Assembly (NCBI GenBank): GCA_963739095.1
Contig: CAVTZF010000016.1
Coordinates: 218,124 to 282,123, forward strand
Length of the DNA stretch: 64,000 nucleotides
From: JACVRW01 sp963739095
GTDB lineage: Bacteria; Actinomycetota; Thermoleophilia; Solirubrobacterales; Thermoleophilaceae
Reading direction: 5' to 3'
A program made the position numbers and the translations under genes. Position 1 is the first letter of the stretch. Each line of letters starts with the position of its first letter. This document shows, piece by piece, positions 8,131 through 17,170 of the stretch. The notes under the pieces were generated by a model. That model did not search any database, was not told the DNA's origin, and was given only the letters and a program-made list of their open reading frames with translations.

Positions 8131-9330
8131 AAGCGTCGCGCGCACCGCCTCCTGCGCGCGGTGGCGCTCCATCCCGGTGGCGCGCAGGATGTCGACGGCG
8201 ATCAGGCGGACCTGGCCGACGATGTGGAGCGCCGACATGTTGCCGGTCCCCTCCAGCACGGCGTTGGCGACGCTCGCGGCGCGCACGGCGGCCTCGCGCG
8301 CCGGGTGCGGGTCGCCGTCCTCGAGCAGCCGGTGGAGCGCCCGCGTGGCCTCCGCAAGCTCGACGATCGAGGCGCTCACCTCGGGCGGCGTCGCGTCCCC
8401 GGTCGCGATCGCGCGGCCGACCCCGCGCGCGAGCGAGCGCGCGTCCGCGATGGCAAGCCGCAGGTGGCGGGCGAGCTCGGACAGCTTGCCGATCTCGACG
8501 AGCGCCTCGCGCCGGCCGAGCGACAGGCGCGCCGCGTCCGCCGCGGCGGCGATCGAGTCCTCGAGCTCGTCGTGCTCGGGGCGAAGCCCGGCAACCGCCT
8601 CGACGGCGCGGTCGGCCTCGGCCTCGTCCCTGTCCTCCACCGCCTTCGCGATGAAGTCGAGCGCCGCCGCGAGGCCGTCGATCACCGGGCCGAGGTCCTT
8701 CCGAACGAGCCGCTGGGGATTGACCGGCAGCAGGACCGAGCCGACGAGCAGCCCGATGGCGGCGCCCGTGGCGGCGTCCACGGCGCGCGTGAAGTCGAAG
8801 GCGCCGTCCGGCGGCTGGAGCGTCGCGACGAGCACGGCCGAAGCCGCGGCCTGCGACGCGAGCAGCGGGCCACCGCCGACCAGCGTTGCGCCGAACATCG
8901 CGAGAGCAACAACAACCCCGATCTGCCAGGCGCCGGTGCCGATCAGCGCCACGAGCAGGTCCGCGATCGTGATGCCGACCGCCACCCCGAGCCCGAGCTC
9001 GACCGCGCGGGCCCGGCGCTCGCCGACGGTCAGGCCGAGCGTGATGATGGCCGAGATCGGGGCGAAGAAGGGCGTGGCGTGGCCGATCAGCTCGGTTGCG
9101 ACGAGCCAGGCGAGCGAGGCCGCGACGGCGCTCTGCAGGATCGGGCGGGCCGTGGCGATCATGCGCACGCGGCGCGCATCGATGCCGGCCAGCGAGGCGG
9201 TGGCCGCCTCCTCGAGCAGCTCGGCGCGCGCCGGCGCTCGCCTCAGAGCGCCGGCTCGCCGGGCGGCGCGCGAGACGTCGTCCATCCTCGAGGGCGGGAT
9301 TCCCGGCGCGGGGTCGCGCCTGTCGGTCAT
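8113..9330 (-). CDS. FUSC/aromatic acid exporter-like membrane protein
   Basis: A 405-residue protein. Residues about 60-190 contain five to six hydrophobic segments (ATARPILQSAVAASLAWLV, then ATPFFAPISAIITLGLTVGE, then further pairs), the pattern of the FUSC/ArAE membrane domain; the remaining 200 residues are an alpha-helical cytoplasmic region. Members export aromatic acids or other small molecules. Its ATG overlaps the stop codon of the upstream TPP-enzyme gene (ATGA), so the two are probably translated together; an exporter coupled to a keto-acid enzyme is plausible, but the substrate is unknown. Confidence 0.65.
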   Translation of the reverse strand: MTDRRDPAPGIPPSRMDDVSRAARRAGALRRAPARAELLEEAATASLAGIDARRVRMIATARPILQSAVAASLAWLVATELIGHATPFFAPISAIITLGLTVGERRARAVELGLGVAVGITIADLLVALIGTGAWQIGVVVALAMFGATLVGGGPLLASQAAASAVLVATLQPPDGAFDFTRAVDAATGAAIGLLVGSVLLPVNPQRLVRKDLGPVIDGLAAALDFIAKAVEDRDEAEADRAVEAVAGLRPEHDELEDSIAAAADAARLSLGRREALVEIGKLSELARHLRLAIADARSLARGVGRAIATGDATPPEVSASIVELAEATRALHRLLEDGDPHPAREAAVRAASVANAVLEGTGNMSALHIVGQVRLIAVDILRATGMERHRAQEAVRATLDPHAT

Positions 9331-10982
9331 CGCCTGTACCAGCGCGGCGACACGTTCGGCGGCGGGCCCAGCGCGGCGCGCGCGACGAGCAGCGTCGGCT
9401 CCCTGAGCGTGACGTGCCCCCTGAGCGCCATAGCGAAGTGCTCACCGAGGCCGTCCACCTGGTCGGCGCGGACCCCGAACGAGTGCGCCAGCGCGACGAA
9501 ATCCGGGTTGACGAGGTCGACGCCCTCGCGCGGGTCGCCGTGCCGGTCCTGGTCGAAGCGGATCATCCCGTAGCCGCCGTCGTCCACGACGACGGCCGTG
9601 AGCGGGATGTTCTCCTGCTTGGCGGCCGCGAGCTCGCCGCAGGCGTAGAGAAAGCCGCCATCGCCCGAGATGCTCACCGCCGGCCCCTCGCCTGCCAGCG
9701 CGGCGCCGAGCCCCTGCGGGAAGGCGCAGCCGAGCGTGCCCCAGCCGAGCGGGTAGGAGAGCTTGCGCGGCGCCGGCGTGCGATGGAAGCCGCCGAGCCA
9801 GTAGCCCGGGATGCACATGTCGCTCACGACCACGGCGTCTGCGGGCAGGGCCTTCTCGATCGCGTCGAGGAAGCGCATCGCCTCCGGGTCGCTCGCCGCG
9901 TACTCCGAGCGCACCTCGCTGCAGACGCTCTTCAGCCGGCGCGCGAGCGAGTCGAGGCCGCCGCGCTCGCCGAGCCGCTCCGCGAGCGCTGCGGTGGCAC
10001 CGGCGGCGTCCGCCTCGAGGAGCACGTCCGGCAGGTAGTTCTTCGATGCGTCAACCGGATCGACGTTGATCGCCACGAGGTGCGGTGGCTGCGGCTGCTT
10101 CCAGCCCTGGGTCATCATCGCGTCGAAGTCGGTGCCGATCGCGACGACCAGGTCGGCCTCGTCCCAGAGCGCGCCGACCTGGGGCACGTGCGGCGGCGCG
10201 TCGACGAGGCACGGGTGCCCGGGTGCGACGAGCCCGCGCGCCGAGTAGGTGAGCAGGAGCGGCGCCACGAGCCGCTCGGCGAGCAGTGCCACCGCCTCGC
10301 CGGCGCCGGACTGGAGCGCCCCGCCGCCCGCCCAGATCAGGGGCCGGCGCGAGCGCTCGAGCAGCTCGAGGGCGCGGCCCAGGTGCTCCTCGTCGGCGTG
10401 CGGCACCGGGGTGGGGGAGGGCACGTCGGCCGGGTGGTCGTCCTCCGCGCCGGCGGCGAGCAGGTCGGTCGGGATCTCGACGTAGACCGGCCGCGCCGGC
10501 GGCGCGAGCGCCATGCGCGCGGCGGCCGCCACGACGGCACCGGCGTGCTCGGCCTGCGTGACGCGGTAGGCCTCCTTGACGACCGGGGCGAACATCGCGG
10601 CCTGGTCGGTGGCCTCGTGCAGCATTCCGCGCCAGACGCCGGGGCGCCGAGCGCTCGCCGGGACATCCGTGGCGATCACGAGCACGGGCTGGCGCGAGGC
10701 CCAGGCCTCGCCGACCGCCGCAAGCGTGTTGGCCGCGCCCGGCCCCGTGGTGGTGAGGGCGACGCCCAGCCGGCCGGTTGCGCGGGCGTAGCCGTCCGCC
10801 GCGTAGGCGGCCGTCTGCTCGTGACGAACTCCCACGAGCCGGATCGGGGATCCGTTCAACTCGCGCCAGAGCGAGAGGTTGTGGACGCCCGGCAGCCCGA
10901 AGGCCAGCTCGACGCCGGCTTCCTCCAGCGCCGCCACCGCGAGTGCGGCGCCTGTCAGCATGCCCGTCCGGGATGAGCTCAC
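9327..10982 (-). CDS. Thiamine diphosphate-dependent enzyme (acetolactate synthase-like)
   Basis: A 551-residue three-domain ThDP enzyme. The N-terminal Pyr domain has LAFGLPGVHNLSLWREL and the catalytic Glu in GVRHEQTAAYAADGYAR; the middle domain has PLIWAGGGALQSGA; the C-terminal PP domain has the GDGGFLYACGEL motif ending in VVDDGGYGMI. In most relatives the second part of the ThDP motif is Asn-Asn or Asn-Asp; here it is Asp-Asp, which may affect metal binding. GTG at 10982 is preferred since AAGGA lies eight bases upstream; ATG at 10961 is the alternative. It overlaps by ten bases the start of the divergent CoA-transferase gene. No FAD-specific evidence; the substrate (2-keto acid) is not assigned. 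Confidence 0.8.
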   Translation of the reverse strand: MSSSRTGMLTGAALAVAALEEAGVELAFGLPGVHNLSLWRELNGSPIRLVGVRHEQTAAYAADGYARATGRLGVALTTTGPGAANTLAAVGEAWASRQPVLVIATDVPASARRPGVWRGMLHEATDQAAMFAPVVKEAYRVTQAEHAGAVVAAAARMALAPPARPVYVEIPTDLLAAGAEDDHPADVPSPTPVPHADEEHLGRALELLERSRRPLIWAGGGALQSGAGEAVALLAERLVAPLLLTYSARGLVAPGHPCLVDAPPHVPQVGALWDEADLVVAIGTDFDAMMTQGWKQPQPPHLVAINVDPVDASKNYLPDVLLEADAAGATAALAERLGERGGLDSLARRLKSVCSEVRSEYAASDPEAMRFLDAIEKALPADAVVVSDMCIPGYWLGGFHRTPAPRKLSYPLGWGTLGCAFPQGLGAALAGEGPAVSISGDGGFLYACGELAAAKQENIPLTAVVVDDGGYGMIRFDQDRHGDPREGVDLVNPDFVALAHSFGVRADQVDGLGEHFAMALRGHVTLREPTLLVARAALGPPPNVSPRWYRR

Positions 10983-12182
10983 CGGACCAATCCTTACAGG
11001 GTCGGCCGCCGCTTCACGGTGTGCGCGTGGCGGACCTGTCACGCGTGCTCGCGGGCCCGTACTGCACGATGGTGCTGGCCGATCTCGGAGCCGACGTCGT
11101 CAAGGTCGAGCGGCCGCAGGGCGGCGACGAGACGCGCACCTGGGGGCCGCCCTTCGCCGCCGGCGAGGCGGCGTACTTCCTGTCGGTCAACCGCGGCAAG
11201 CGCTCGTGCGCGCTCGATCTTGCGAGTGAGCAGGGGAGGGCGATCGCGCTCGATCTGTGCGCCCGCGCCGACATCGTCATCGAGAACTTCAAGCTCGGCG
11301 GGGCCGAGCGCCTCGGGGTCGGCTACGAGCAGGTGCGCGAGCGCAACCCCGGCGTCGTGTACTGCTCGATCACCGGCTTCGGCTCCGAGCGCGAGCCGCG
11401 CGGGCGGCCCGGGTACGACTTCGTCGCCCAGGCGGAGACCGGGCTGATGTCGATCACCGGGCCGCGCGACGGGCAGCCGTTCAAGGCGGGCGTGGCCGTG
11501 GTGGATGTGCTGACCGGGCTGCACGCGGCGGCCGGGGTGCTCGGCGCCCTCCACGGCGGCAACGGCGGGCGCATCGAGGTCCCGCTGCTCGACAGCGGAC
11601 TGGCGGGGCTCGTGAACGTCGCGCAGAACGCGCTCGTGACCGGCATCGAGCCGGGCCGCTACGGCAACGCCCACCCGAACATCGTCCCGTACCAGGACTT
11701 CGCGACGGGCTCGGGCCGGATCGCTGTGGCGGCGGCCAACGACGGGCTCTTCCGCGCGCTGTGCGCGGCCATAGGGCTGACCGAGCTCCCGCCGGACGAG
11801 CGCTTTGCGACCAACGCAGCGCGGGTCGAGAACCGCGACGTGCTGATCCCCGATGCTCGAGGCGCGCTTCGGCGAGCGCAGCGCGGAGGAGTGGCTGCCC
11901 GCTCTCGACGCGGCCGGCGTGCCGTGCGGCAAGGTGCGCTCGGTGACGGACGCGCTCGCCGCCGCCGCGAGCTCCGGCAGGCCCGCGACCATGCAGGTCG
12001 AGCACCCGGCCGCCGGCCCGCTCGAGCTCGTGGCCTCGCCGATCTGGGGGGCGGTCGACCCGGCTTCGTCGCGGCCGCCGCCGCTGCTCGGCCAGCACAC
12101 GGCCGAGGTGCTCGCCGAGCTCGGCCGCTCGGACGAGGAGATCGCCGAGCTGCTGGCCTCGGGCGTCGCGGCTACTCCGTGA
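10973..12182 (+). pseudogene. Class III (CaiB/BaiF) CoA-transferase, frameshifted
   Basis: Residues 1-293 (start MSSPDQSLQG, then GVRVADLSRVLAGPYCTM and the family motif RPGYDFVAQAETGLMSITG) are in one frame; the rest, beginning MLEARFGERSAEEWLPALD and ending LLASGVAATP, is in the next. Removing one C from the CCCC at 11848-11851 restores a continuous 402-residue protein reading through NRDVLIPMLEAR, so a single-base insertion explains the break. Class III CoA-transferases move CoA between an acyl-CoA and a free acid. The neighbouring TPP enzyme is divergent with overlapping starts. Either a real pseudogene or, more likely, a sequencing error in a C-run. The last 11 bases overlap the convergent NTF2-like gene. 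Confidence 0.85.
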
Positions 12183-12561
12183 GCCCCGCCGCTTCGAGCG
12201 CCTGGTCCCAGGTCGTGAAGTACTCGATGCGGACCATCACGCCGTCCTCGAACGTGCTGACCTGGTGGTACAGCTCCTCGTCGATCACAAGGCCGCTGCC
12301 CTTCCCCACGCCGTAGTGGCGCAGCTTCACGGCCACCAGATCGCCTCCGTCGCGGTACTCCTGCGGGAGCAGGCGCAGCTCCTCCATGTTCTCGTCGATC
12401 TCCTCCCAGAACTTGATGACCCCGTCGGGTCCGATGGCGGAGTCCGAGCGCTGGAGGTCCGGGAGCACCCATTCGACCTGTGGGTGGAAGTCGCGTACCG
12501 CGGCGTCGAAGTCGCGCCTGTTGTACGCATCGATGAATTCACGGGTCTTGTCGACGTTCAA
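12172..12561 (-). CDS. SnoaL/NTF2-like family protein
   Basis: A 129-residue single-domain protein with the NTF2-like cone-fold pattern: an N-terminal helix (TREFIDAYNRRDFDAAVRDF), HPQVEWVL, then IGPDGVIKFWEEIDENMEEL and strands ending VRIEYFTTWDQALEAAGL. Many such proteins are small isomerases or hydrolases or binding proteins; the active-site residues are not diagnostic. No ATG or GTG fits, so the TTG at 12561 is used; the divergent VOC gene starts 42 bases away. Function unknown. Confidence 0.65.
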   Translation of the reverse strand: MNVDKTREFIDAYNRRDFDAAVRDFHPQVEWVLPDLQRSDSAIGPDGVIKFWEEIDENMEELRLLPQEYRDGGDLVAVKLRHYGVGKGSGLVIDEELYHQVSTFEDGVMVRIEYFTTWDQALEAAGLTE

Positions 12562-12603
12562 CTGCGAAATGACCCGCGCAGTATCGCGCTGAAAGGAGAC
12601 ACG

Positions 12604-13026
12604 ATGGACTACAAGCTCGAATTGGTCGTGATGCCGGTCTCGGACGTGGACCGGGCCGTCGACTTCTATTCCGAGAAGCTCGGCTTCAACATCGACGGCG
12701 ACCACAGGGCCGGGGACCACTTCCGCGTCGTGCAGCTGTCGCCGCCCGGATCGGAGTGCGCGATCGCGGTCGGCATCGGAATCAGCCCCGTCGCGCCCGG
12801 CACCTACCAGGGCCTCCACCTGGTCGTGGAGGACATCGAGAAGGCGATCGCCGAGCTTTCGGACAAGGGCGCCGAGATCGGCGAGCCGTTCCACTTCGGC
12901 GAGGCCGGGCAGACGACCGGGCTCCATCCCGAGCGCGCCGACTACGGCACCTTCGCCTCCTTCAGCGATCCCGACGGCAACGGCTGGGTGCTGCAGGAGG
13001 TGCGTGAGCGCGCGGCGGGCGGCTAG
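12604..13026 (+). CDS. VOC family (glyoxalase-like) protein
   Basis: A 140-residue protein with the two beta-alpha-beta-beta-beta modules of the vicinal oxygen chelate superfamily: MDYKLELVVMPVSDVDRAVD, FYSEKLGFNIDGD, then GLHLVVEDIEKAIAEL and FSDPDGNGWVLQEV. Metal ligands in relatives are a His/Glu set; His in GLHLVVEDI and Glu in WVLQEV are candidates, while the first-strand residue is Glu/Leu rather than His. It could be a lyase, dioxygenase or binding protein. AAAGGAGA ends five bases before the ATG, a strong ribosome-binding site. Confidence 0.8.
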   Translation: MDYKLELVVMPVSDVDRAVDFYSEKLGFNIDGDHRAGDHFRVVQLSPPGSECAIAVGIGISPVAPGTYQGLHLVVEDIEKAIAELSDKGAEIGEPFHFGEAGQTTGLHPERADYGTFASFSDPDGNGWVLQEVRERAAGG

Positions 13027-13033
13027 GCCCGGC

Positions 13034-13636
13034 TCAGTGCGGCTCGTCCGGCGAGGAGGCCGGCGGCCGCGACTCCTCCGCGAGCGAGGTGATGGTCAGC
13101 GAGCCGCGTGCGGCCTGCTCCATCACCTCGGTCGCCTCATCCGAGGAGCGCGCGTACAGCTCGACGAGCATGTGGATGACGATGCGCTCCTCGTCGTGCT
13201 TGTGGAAGCGCACGTGGGTGAAGAACTCGCGCGTACCGTGGTCGCCGAAGGCGGCGAAGGCGAGCGACTCGGCGGCCTCGGGCCCGGAACAGGACTCGAC
13301 CTGGTCGGCGTCGACCGTGACGGTGCACGAGGCGACCCAGGGCGTGCCGGTGACCATGCGCTCCCAGCGGTCCTCGATCGGCTCGATGCGTGAGATGCGG
13401 CGGCCGTTCTCCTCGTAGAAGGTCAGGCTCAGGTGGGGCTGGTCGTGCAGGCAGTCGAGGCACTGGACGACCGCCTCCTGCACCTCCTCGACAGGATCGA
13501 CGGCCTCGCCGGTATCGGCGTCGACCTTCAAGATGCCCTCGTAGTGAAGCTGAACCTCGAGGTTCTGCGACCAGCAGCGGTAGCAGCGAAGCCAGCTCGA
13601 CTGGGTTCCAAGCGACTCGGGCGCGGATCCCTCCAT
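13034..13636 (-). CDS. Conserved hypothetical protein with two CxxC pairs
   Basis: A 200-residue soluble protein I cannot name. Two short cysteine pairs, CYRCWSQ near residue 18 and CLDCLHD near residue 60, suggest a small metal site or disulfide. The rest is mixed alpha/beta with an acidic middle (GRRISRIEPIEDRWERM) and a helical end. No transmembrane segment or signal peptide. The start is ATG 13636, nine bases from the start of the divergent lipoprotein gene, so a shared very compact promoter region must lie inside one of them. Confidence 0.55.
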   Translation of the reverse strand: MEGSAPESLGTQSSWLRCYRCWSQNLEVQLHYEGILKVDADTGEAVDPVEEVQEAVVQCLDCLHDQPHLSLTFYEENGRRISRIEPIEDRWERMVTGTPWVASCTVTVDADQVESCSGPEAAESLAFAAFGDHGTREFFTHVRFHKHDEERIVIHMLVELYARSSDEATEVMEQAARGSLTITSLAEESRPPASSPDEPH

Positions 13637-13645
13637 GCCTCCATT

Positions 13646-14038
13646 ATGGCCGTCGCCGGCTTTCTTGCCCTGACGGGGTGCTCGCTGGGGGCCGACGAGG
13701 AGGCCCCACGGGCCTCCGGACCGCCCGCTCGCATAGCCGCCGTGGTGCAGCGGCTCGAGCGCGCGACGGCCGAGCGCGACTGGGCGACGATCTGCGCAGA
13801 CCTGCTCACCGCGGCCGCACGCGAGCGCGCCGGCGGTGCCGACTGCGCCCGCCTCTTGGGCCAGGCGGCCGCCGATGTGCGCCGCCCCGCGATCGAGATC
13901 CGGGGCATCCGCGTCGAGGAGGGCGGCCGCGCGAGCGTCGACGTCCGCACGCGCGCCGAGGGCCAGCAGGCCGTCTCCGACGTGCTGGAGCTGCGCAGCG
14001 AGGACGGCGAGTGGCGCGTCGAGGCGCTGACGGGCTGA
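13646..14038 (+). CDS. Small lipoprotein
   Basis: A 130-residue protein beginning MAVAGFLALTGCSLG; LTGC is a lipobox, so Cys12 would be lipidated and the mature part exposed outside the membrane. The short n-region lacks the usual basic residues; an earlier non-ATG start inside the divergent gene would add KRLGRGS-like basic residues, so the start is uncertain. The mature region (QRLERATAERDWATICADLL, then AAADVRRPAIEIRGIRVEE, ending LELRSEDGEWRVEAL) resembles small NTF2-like extracellular lipoproteins common in actinobacteria. Function unknown. Confidence 0.6.
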   Translation: MAVAGFLALTGCSLGADEEAPRASGPPARIAAVVQRLERATAERDWATICADLLTAAARERAGGADCARLLGQAAADVRRPAIEIRGIRVEEGGRASVDVRTRAEGQQAVSDVLELRSEDGEWRVEALTG

Positions 14039-14048
14039 GCGGTTCGCC

Positions 14049-15061
14049 TCAGTCGAGGCAGCCCGCGAGCGCCTCGAGGGTGGCGTCGAAGTCCGTTTTC
14101 GTGATGCCGCCGATGCATGGTGAGGTGGTGCCGCTGTCGCGGTAGCGGCGCACGGACGCGGTGGCCTCCTCCGGGTTTCCGATCGCCGCCAGCAGGCCGA
14201 GGTACTCGTCCGAGATCGCCTTGACCGCGGCATCGGGGCCGCCGTCCTGCATGCCGCGGTCGAAGCCGGCCACGTCCTCCTCGAAGCCCGAGGCCTCGAT
14301 CATCGCCCGGTAGAACGGCAGCGAGAAGTACGTGATCAGCTCGCTGCGCAGCCGGGCGCGTGCCTCGTCCGGCTCAGCCGTGACGGCGGACGGCACCGCG
14401 GCCACGATGTCGAAGCCCTCGAGCGGCAGGCCGGCCTTCGCGCGGCCCTCGGTGACGGCCGGCACGACGACGTCGCGGATGTAGTTCGGGTTGCAGAGCC
14501 AGAGCACGACGCCGTCGGCGATCTCGCCGGCCAGGCGCAGCATCCCCTTGGACAGCCCGGCGAGGTAGATCGGGATGTCCGGCCGCGGGTCGAAGCCCAT
14601 GAAGCGGAAGCTCGAGCTGAACTTTTCGCCCTCGGGCGGGTTCTCCCCGCGCAGCGATCGCGCGCACGATGCCGACGTACTCGACGCGTCTCGCGCAGCG
14701 GCTTGTCGAGCGTCTGGCCGTACCAGGCCTCGACCACCGGCCGGTGCGACACGCCGAGGCCGATCACGGCGCGTCCGTGCGAGAACTCGTCGAGCGTCGC
14801 GAACGACTGCGCCGTGGCGACCGGCGTGCGCGAGTAGATCGGCATCACGCCCGTGCCGAGCAGGATGCGCTCGGTGCGCGACGCGTACGCCATCAGCATG
14901 GTCACCGAATCGCGCGCCGCGATGTGCGTCACGTAGGCCGATTCGTAGCCGAGCTGCTCGGCGCGGCCGGCGCGCTGGATCGCCTTCTCGAGCGAGCGTC
15001 CCGCACCTATGAACGAGCCGAGGGCCAAGGGCGGGCGCAAGCCTATACCGACGTCGCGCAC
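14049..15061 (-). pseudogene. F420-dependent LLM-class oxidoreductase, two frameshifts
   Basis: A luciferase-like TIM-barrel protein split over three frames. Frame one gives VGIGLRPPLALGSFIGAG through SRTERILLGTGVMPIY to KPLRET; frame two gives VEYVGIVRAI; frame three gives LRGENPPEGEKF onward to the C-terminus. Removing one base near 14686 and one near 14655 restores a continuous 336-residue reading, the normal length for the family. Such enzymes use reduced F420 (or FMN) in hydride transfers; LLLGTGV and the GLGVSHRPVVEAWYG region match the family. The start is GTG 15061, 17 bases from the divergent mobA-like gene. Two compensable insertions 31 bases apart suggest sequencing error. The F420 genes at 42-48 kb make F420 use plausible. 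Confidence 0.8.
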
Positions 15062-15078
15062 GGGTAGGCTCGCGCGCT

Positions 15079-15636
15079 GTGATCGGCGTGGTGCTTGCCG
15101 GCGGCGAAGGACGGAGGCTCGGGGGCGGCTCGAAGGCGGCTGCACGGCTCGCGGGCCGGCCGCTCGTCGAGTACCCGCTCGACGCGCTTGCCGAGGTGTG
15201 CGAGCGCGTGGCGGTCGTCTGCAAGCGCGACACGCGCCTGCCCGAGCTGGGGGGCGCCGAGCGCTGGGACGAGCCCGACGAGCCGCGCCACCCGCTCACC
15301 GGGATCGTGCACGCGCTCGAGACCGCCGGGGCGCCGGTGCTCGTCTGCGCTGCCGACATGCCGTTCGTGACCGCCGACGCGTGCCGGACGCTGATCCAGG
15401 GCGCGGGCGGCTCGCCGGCGGTGGTCGCCAGTGCCGCCGGGGTCCTGCAGCCGACCTTCGGGCTCTACGCCCCGGCCGCGCTCGACGTCCTGCGCGCGGC
15501 GCCGCCGGACGCCCCACTGACGAGCACCGTCGAGGCGCTCGATCCGGCCCGGGTGGCGCTGCCGCCGTCGCTCGTACGGAGCATCAACACGCCCGAGCAG
15601 CTCGCCGACGCCGAGGCGCTGCTGGCGGCGCGCTAG
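15079..15636 (+). CDS. mobA: Molybdenum cofactor guanylyltransferase (MobA-like)
   Basis: A 185-residue nucleotidyltransferase. The N-terminal signature LAGGEGRRLGGGSKA at residues 6-20 binds the nucleotide triphosphate; PLTGIVHALETA and the metal-binding AADMPF follow, then QPTFGLYAPAAL. These match MobA, which adds GMP to molybdopterin; sugar-1-phosphate transferases share the fold, so the substrate is a confident but not certain call. The start is GTG 15079. Its stop shares a CTAG with the convergent beta-propeller gene. No other molybdenum cofactor gene is visible nearby. Confidence 0.75.
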   Translation: MIGVVLAGGEGRRLGGGSKAAARLAGRPLVEYPLDALAEVCERVAVVCKRDTRLPELGGAERWDEPDEPRHPLTGIVHALETAGAPVLVCAADMPFVTADACRTLIQGAGGSPAVVASAAGVLQPTFGLYAPAALDVLRAAPPDAPLTSTVEALDPARVALPPSLVRSINTPEQLADAEALLAAR

Positions 15637-16880
15637 GGGGCGATGAACATCGGGACGTCGCGGGCGCGGGCCCGCATCGTCCGCAGCGTGCGCCCGCTGC
15701 GCAGGTCGAGTACATGCAGCCTCTTCGTCGGGCGAACCCAGACGTACGCGTGCGTGTCGGTGGCGCCGGCCAGCACGACGTCCTGGCCCCGGAAGCGGCT
15801 GAACACGGGTCGCCCCTCGGCGTCGAAGGCGAGCAGCCCGGTGCTCTCGCTGTGGCGCCAGCCCCGGCTCCAGCTCGTCCCGTGGGCGAGCAGCCGGTCG
15901 CCGGCCACCTGTGCCTGGTTCGGCTGCTCGGCGAGCGTCCGGATGCTCCAGTCCGAGGTGTCGATCAGCCGGACCCCGTAGGGCTCGTCCGGCGGCGGGA
16001 AGCGGCTGCCGCGCCGGGCGGGCCGCGTGCGGAAGCCGGTCACGGCGATCGAGTCCGTCCCGAGCCAGGTGGCGTCCCGCCAGCGGACGTCGAGGTTGCC
16101 CTTCGCGGCCAGGGCGGCCGGCGGCTCCGCGGGCTCGTGGTATTGAACCGCGCCCGAGCTGAGCTCCACGGCCGCGACCAGCGGGCGGTCGCGGGCCGCA
16201 ACCACGTAGGCCCGATCTCCGGCGGGATCGACGCTGAGGCCCGGCCGGCGGTAGCGGACGGGCCGGGCACGGCCCTCGGTGCCTCCCGCCTCTATCCGCG
16301 CCAGCGTGATGCTGCGCAGCGCACCCGACGCCTCTCCCACCAACAGCCGTGCGGGCCCAAGGTCGCGCTCGGGCGCCAACAGCACCACGAGGCCGGTGGG
16401 GGTGGGGGCATGCGCCAGGAAGCGACCGCGAAAGCGATGCCGCGCGTGGACGCGGGCGCTGAGCGGGTCGACGACGACTACCTCCTGTCGCGAGTAGTGG
16501 CCGCCGGCCACCGCCACGACTCGCCTGGGCGTCGGCCACTCGACTAGCACCGGCCCGCGGCGGTGCAGCTCGATGACACGGCCCGAGCGCCGGTGGGTCA
16601 GGTCGATCACGCGAATAGCGGCGCTGCGCCCGAACGCGCTGCCGACCGCGAGGCGCCGGCCGTCGGGCGACCGGGCGCCGGTGAACGCCTCACGGAAGCC
16701 GCGCATCCAGCGCGAGGCCGGCCGCAGCGTGAGCGGGTCGAGCAGGCGTAGGCGCTTGGCGCCGTCGGCGCGGTCGACCGCGATGAGCGGCCCCGCCGGC
16801 TCGCGCTCAGCCGCGACGACCGTGACCGGGATCGCGATCGCGATCGCCGCGAGAACCGCCAGGGGCAGCGCTGTCCGCAT
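15633..16880 (-). CDS. Secreted beta-propeller (WD40/YVTN-like) protein
   Basis: A 415-residue exported protein. A signal peptide (MRTALPLAVLAAIAIAIPVTVVA) is followed by six or so repeats of about 45 residues, each with short strands ending in D or W turns: for example RLRLLDPLTLRP, RSPDGRRLAVGS, VVVVDPLSARVHARHRF, GLSVDPAGDRAYVVAARD, RLHVLDLRSGRTLRTMR. This is a beta-propeller of the type used for extracellular binding. No catalytic motif is visible. It is oriented toward the mobA-like gene with a four-base CTAG overlap. Confidence 0.65.
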   Translation of the reverse strand: MRTALPLAVLAAIAIAIPVTVVAAEREPAGPLIAVDRADGAKRLRLLDPLTLRPASRWMRGFREAFTGARSPDGRRLAVGSAFGRSAAIRVIDLTHRRSGRVIELHRRGPVLVEWPTPRRVVAVAGGHYSRQEVVVVDPLSARVHARHRFRGRFLAHAPTPTGLVVLLAPERDLGPARLLVGEASGALRSITLARIEAGGTEGRARPVRYRRPGLSVDPAGDRAYVVAARDRPLVAAVELSSGAVQYHEPAEPPAALAAKGNLDVRWRDATWLGTDSIAVTGFRTRPARRGSRFPPPDEPYGVRLIDTSDWSIRTLAEQPNQAQVAGDRLLAHGTSWSRGWRHSESTGLLAFDAEGRPVFSRFRGQDVVLAGATDTHAYVWVRPTKRLHVLDLRSGRTLRTMRARARDVPMFIAP

Positions 16881-16918
16881 GTCCTCTATACGGCTCCGCC
16901 GTGCCGTGAGGTTCCGTG

Positions 16919-17170
16919 CTAGCGCCAGACCATCAGCGCGACGATCGCCACCCCGAAGGCGATCTGGCCGATGCCGAGCGCGACGCCGAGGTTGGCGGCG
17001 CCGGCGGCCCAGGCGATCAGCGTCACGACGACGAAGACCCCGAGGGCGACGCCGACCGACTTGCCGAGGCTCCAGCGGGGTTGTTCCGGCGGGTCCGGCC
17101 GGCGGGTTGGCTCGGGCTCCGGGCGTCCCCGGGCGGGGCGCTCGGCAGGGGTGCGGCGGCGACGGCTCAC
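16919..17170 (-). CDS. Small two-helix membrane protein downstream of meaB
   Basis: An 83-residue protein: a basic, proline-rich N-terminus (RRRRTPAERPARGRPEPEPT) and two hydrophobic helices (SVGVALGVFVVVTLIAW and NLGVALGIGQIAFGVAIVAL). The ATG overlaps the meaB stop as ATGA, so translation is coupled. I recognise no family. A role in the same pathway is possible but the sequence does not show it. Confidence 0.6.
   Translation of the reverse strand: MSRRRRTPAERPARGRPEPEPTRRPDPPEQPRWSLGKSVGVALGVFVVVTLIAWAAGAANLGVALGIGQIAFGVAIVALMVWR

Noticed and set aside
8122..9573. Plus-strand frame of 483 codons
   Set aside because: Shadow of the FUSC-like and ThDP genes; Arg/Asp/Gly-rich without any domain.
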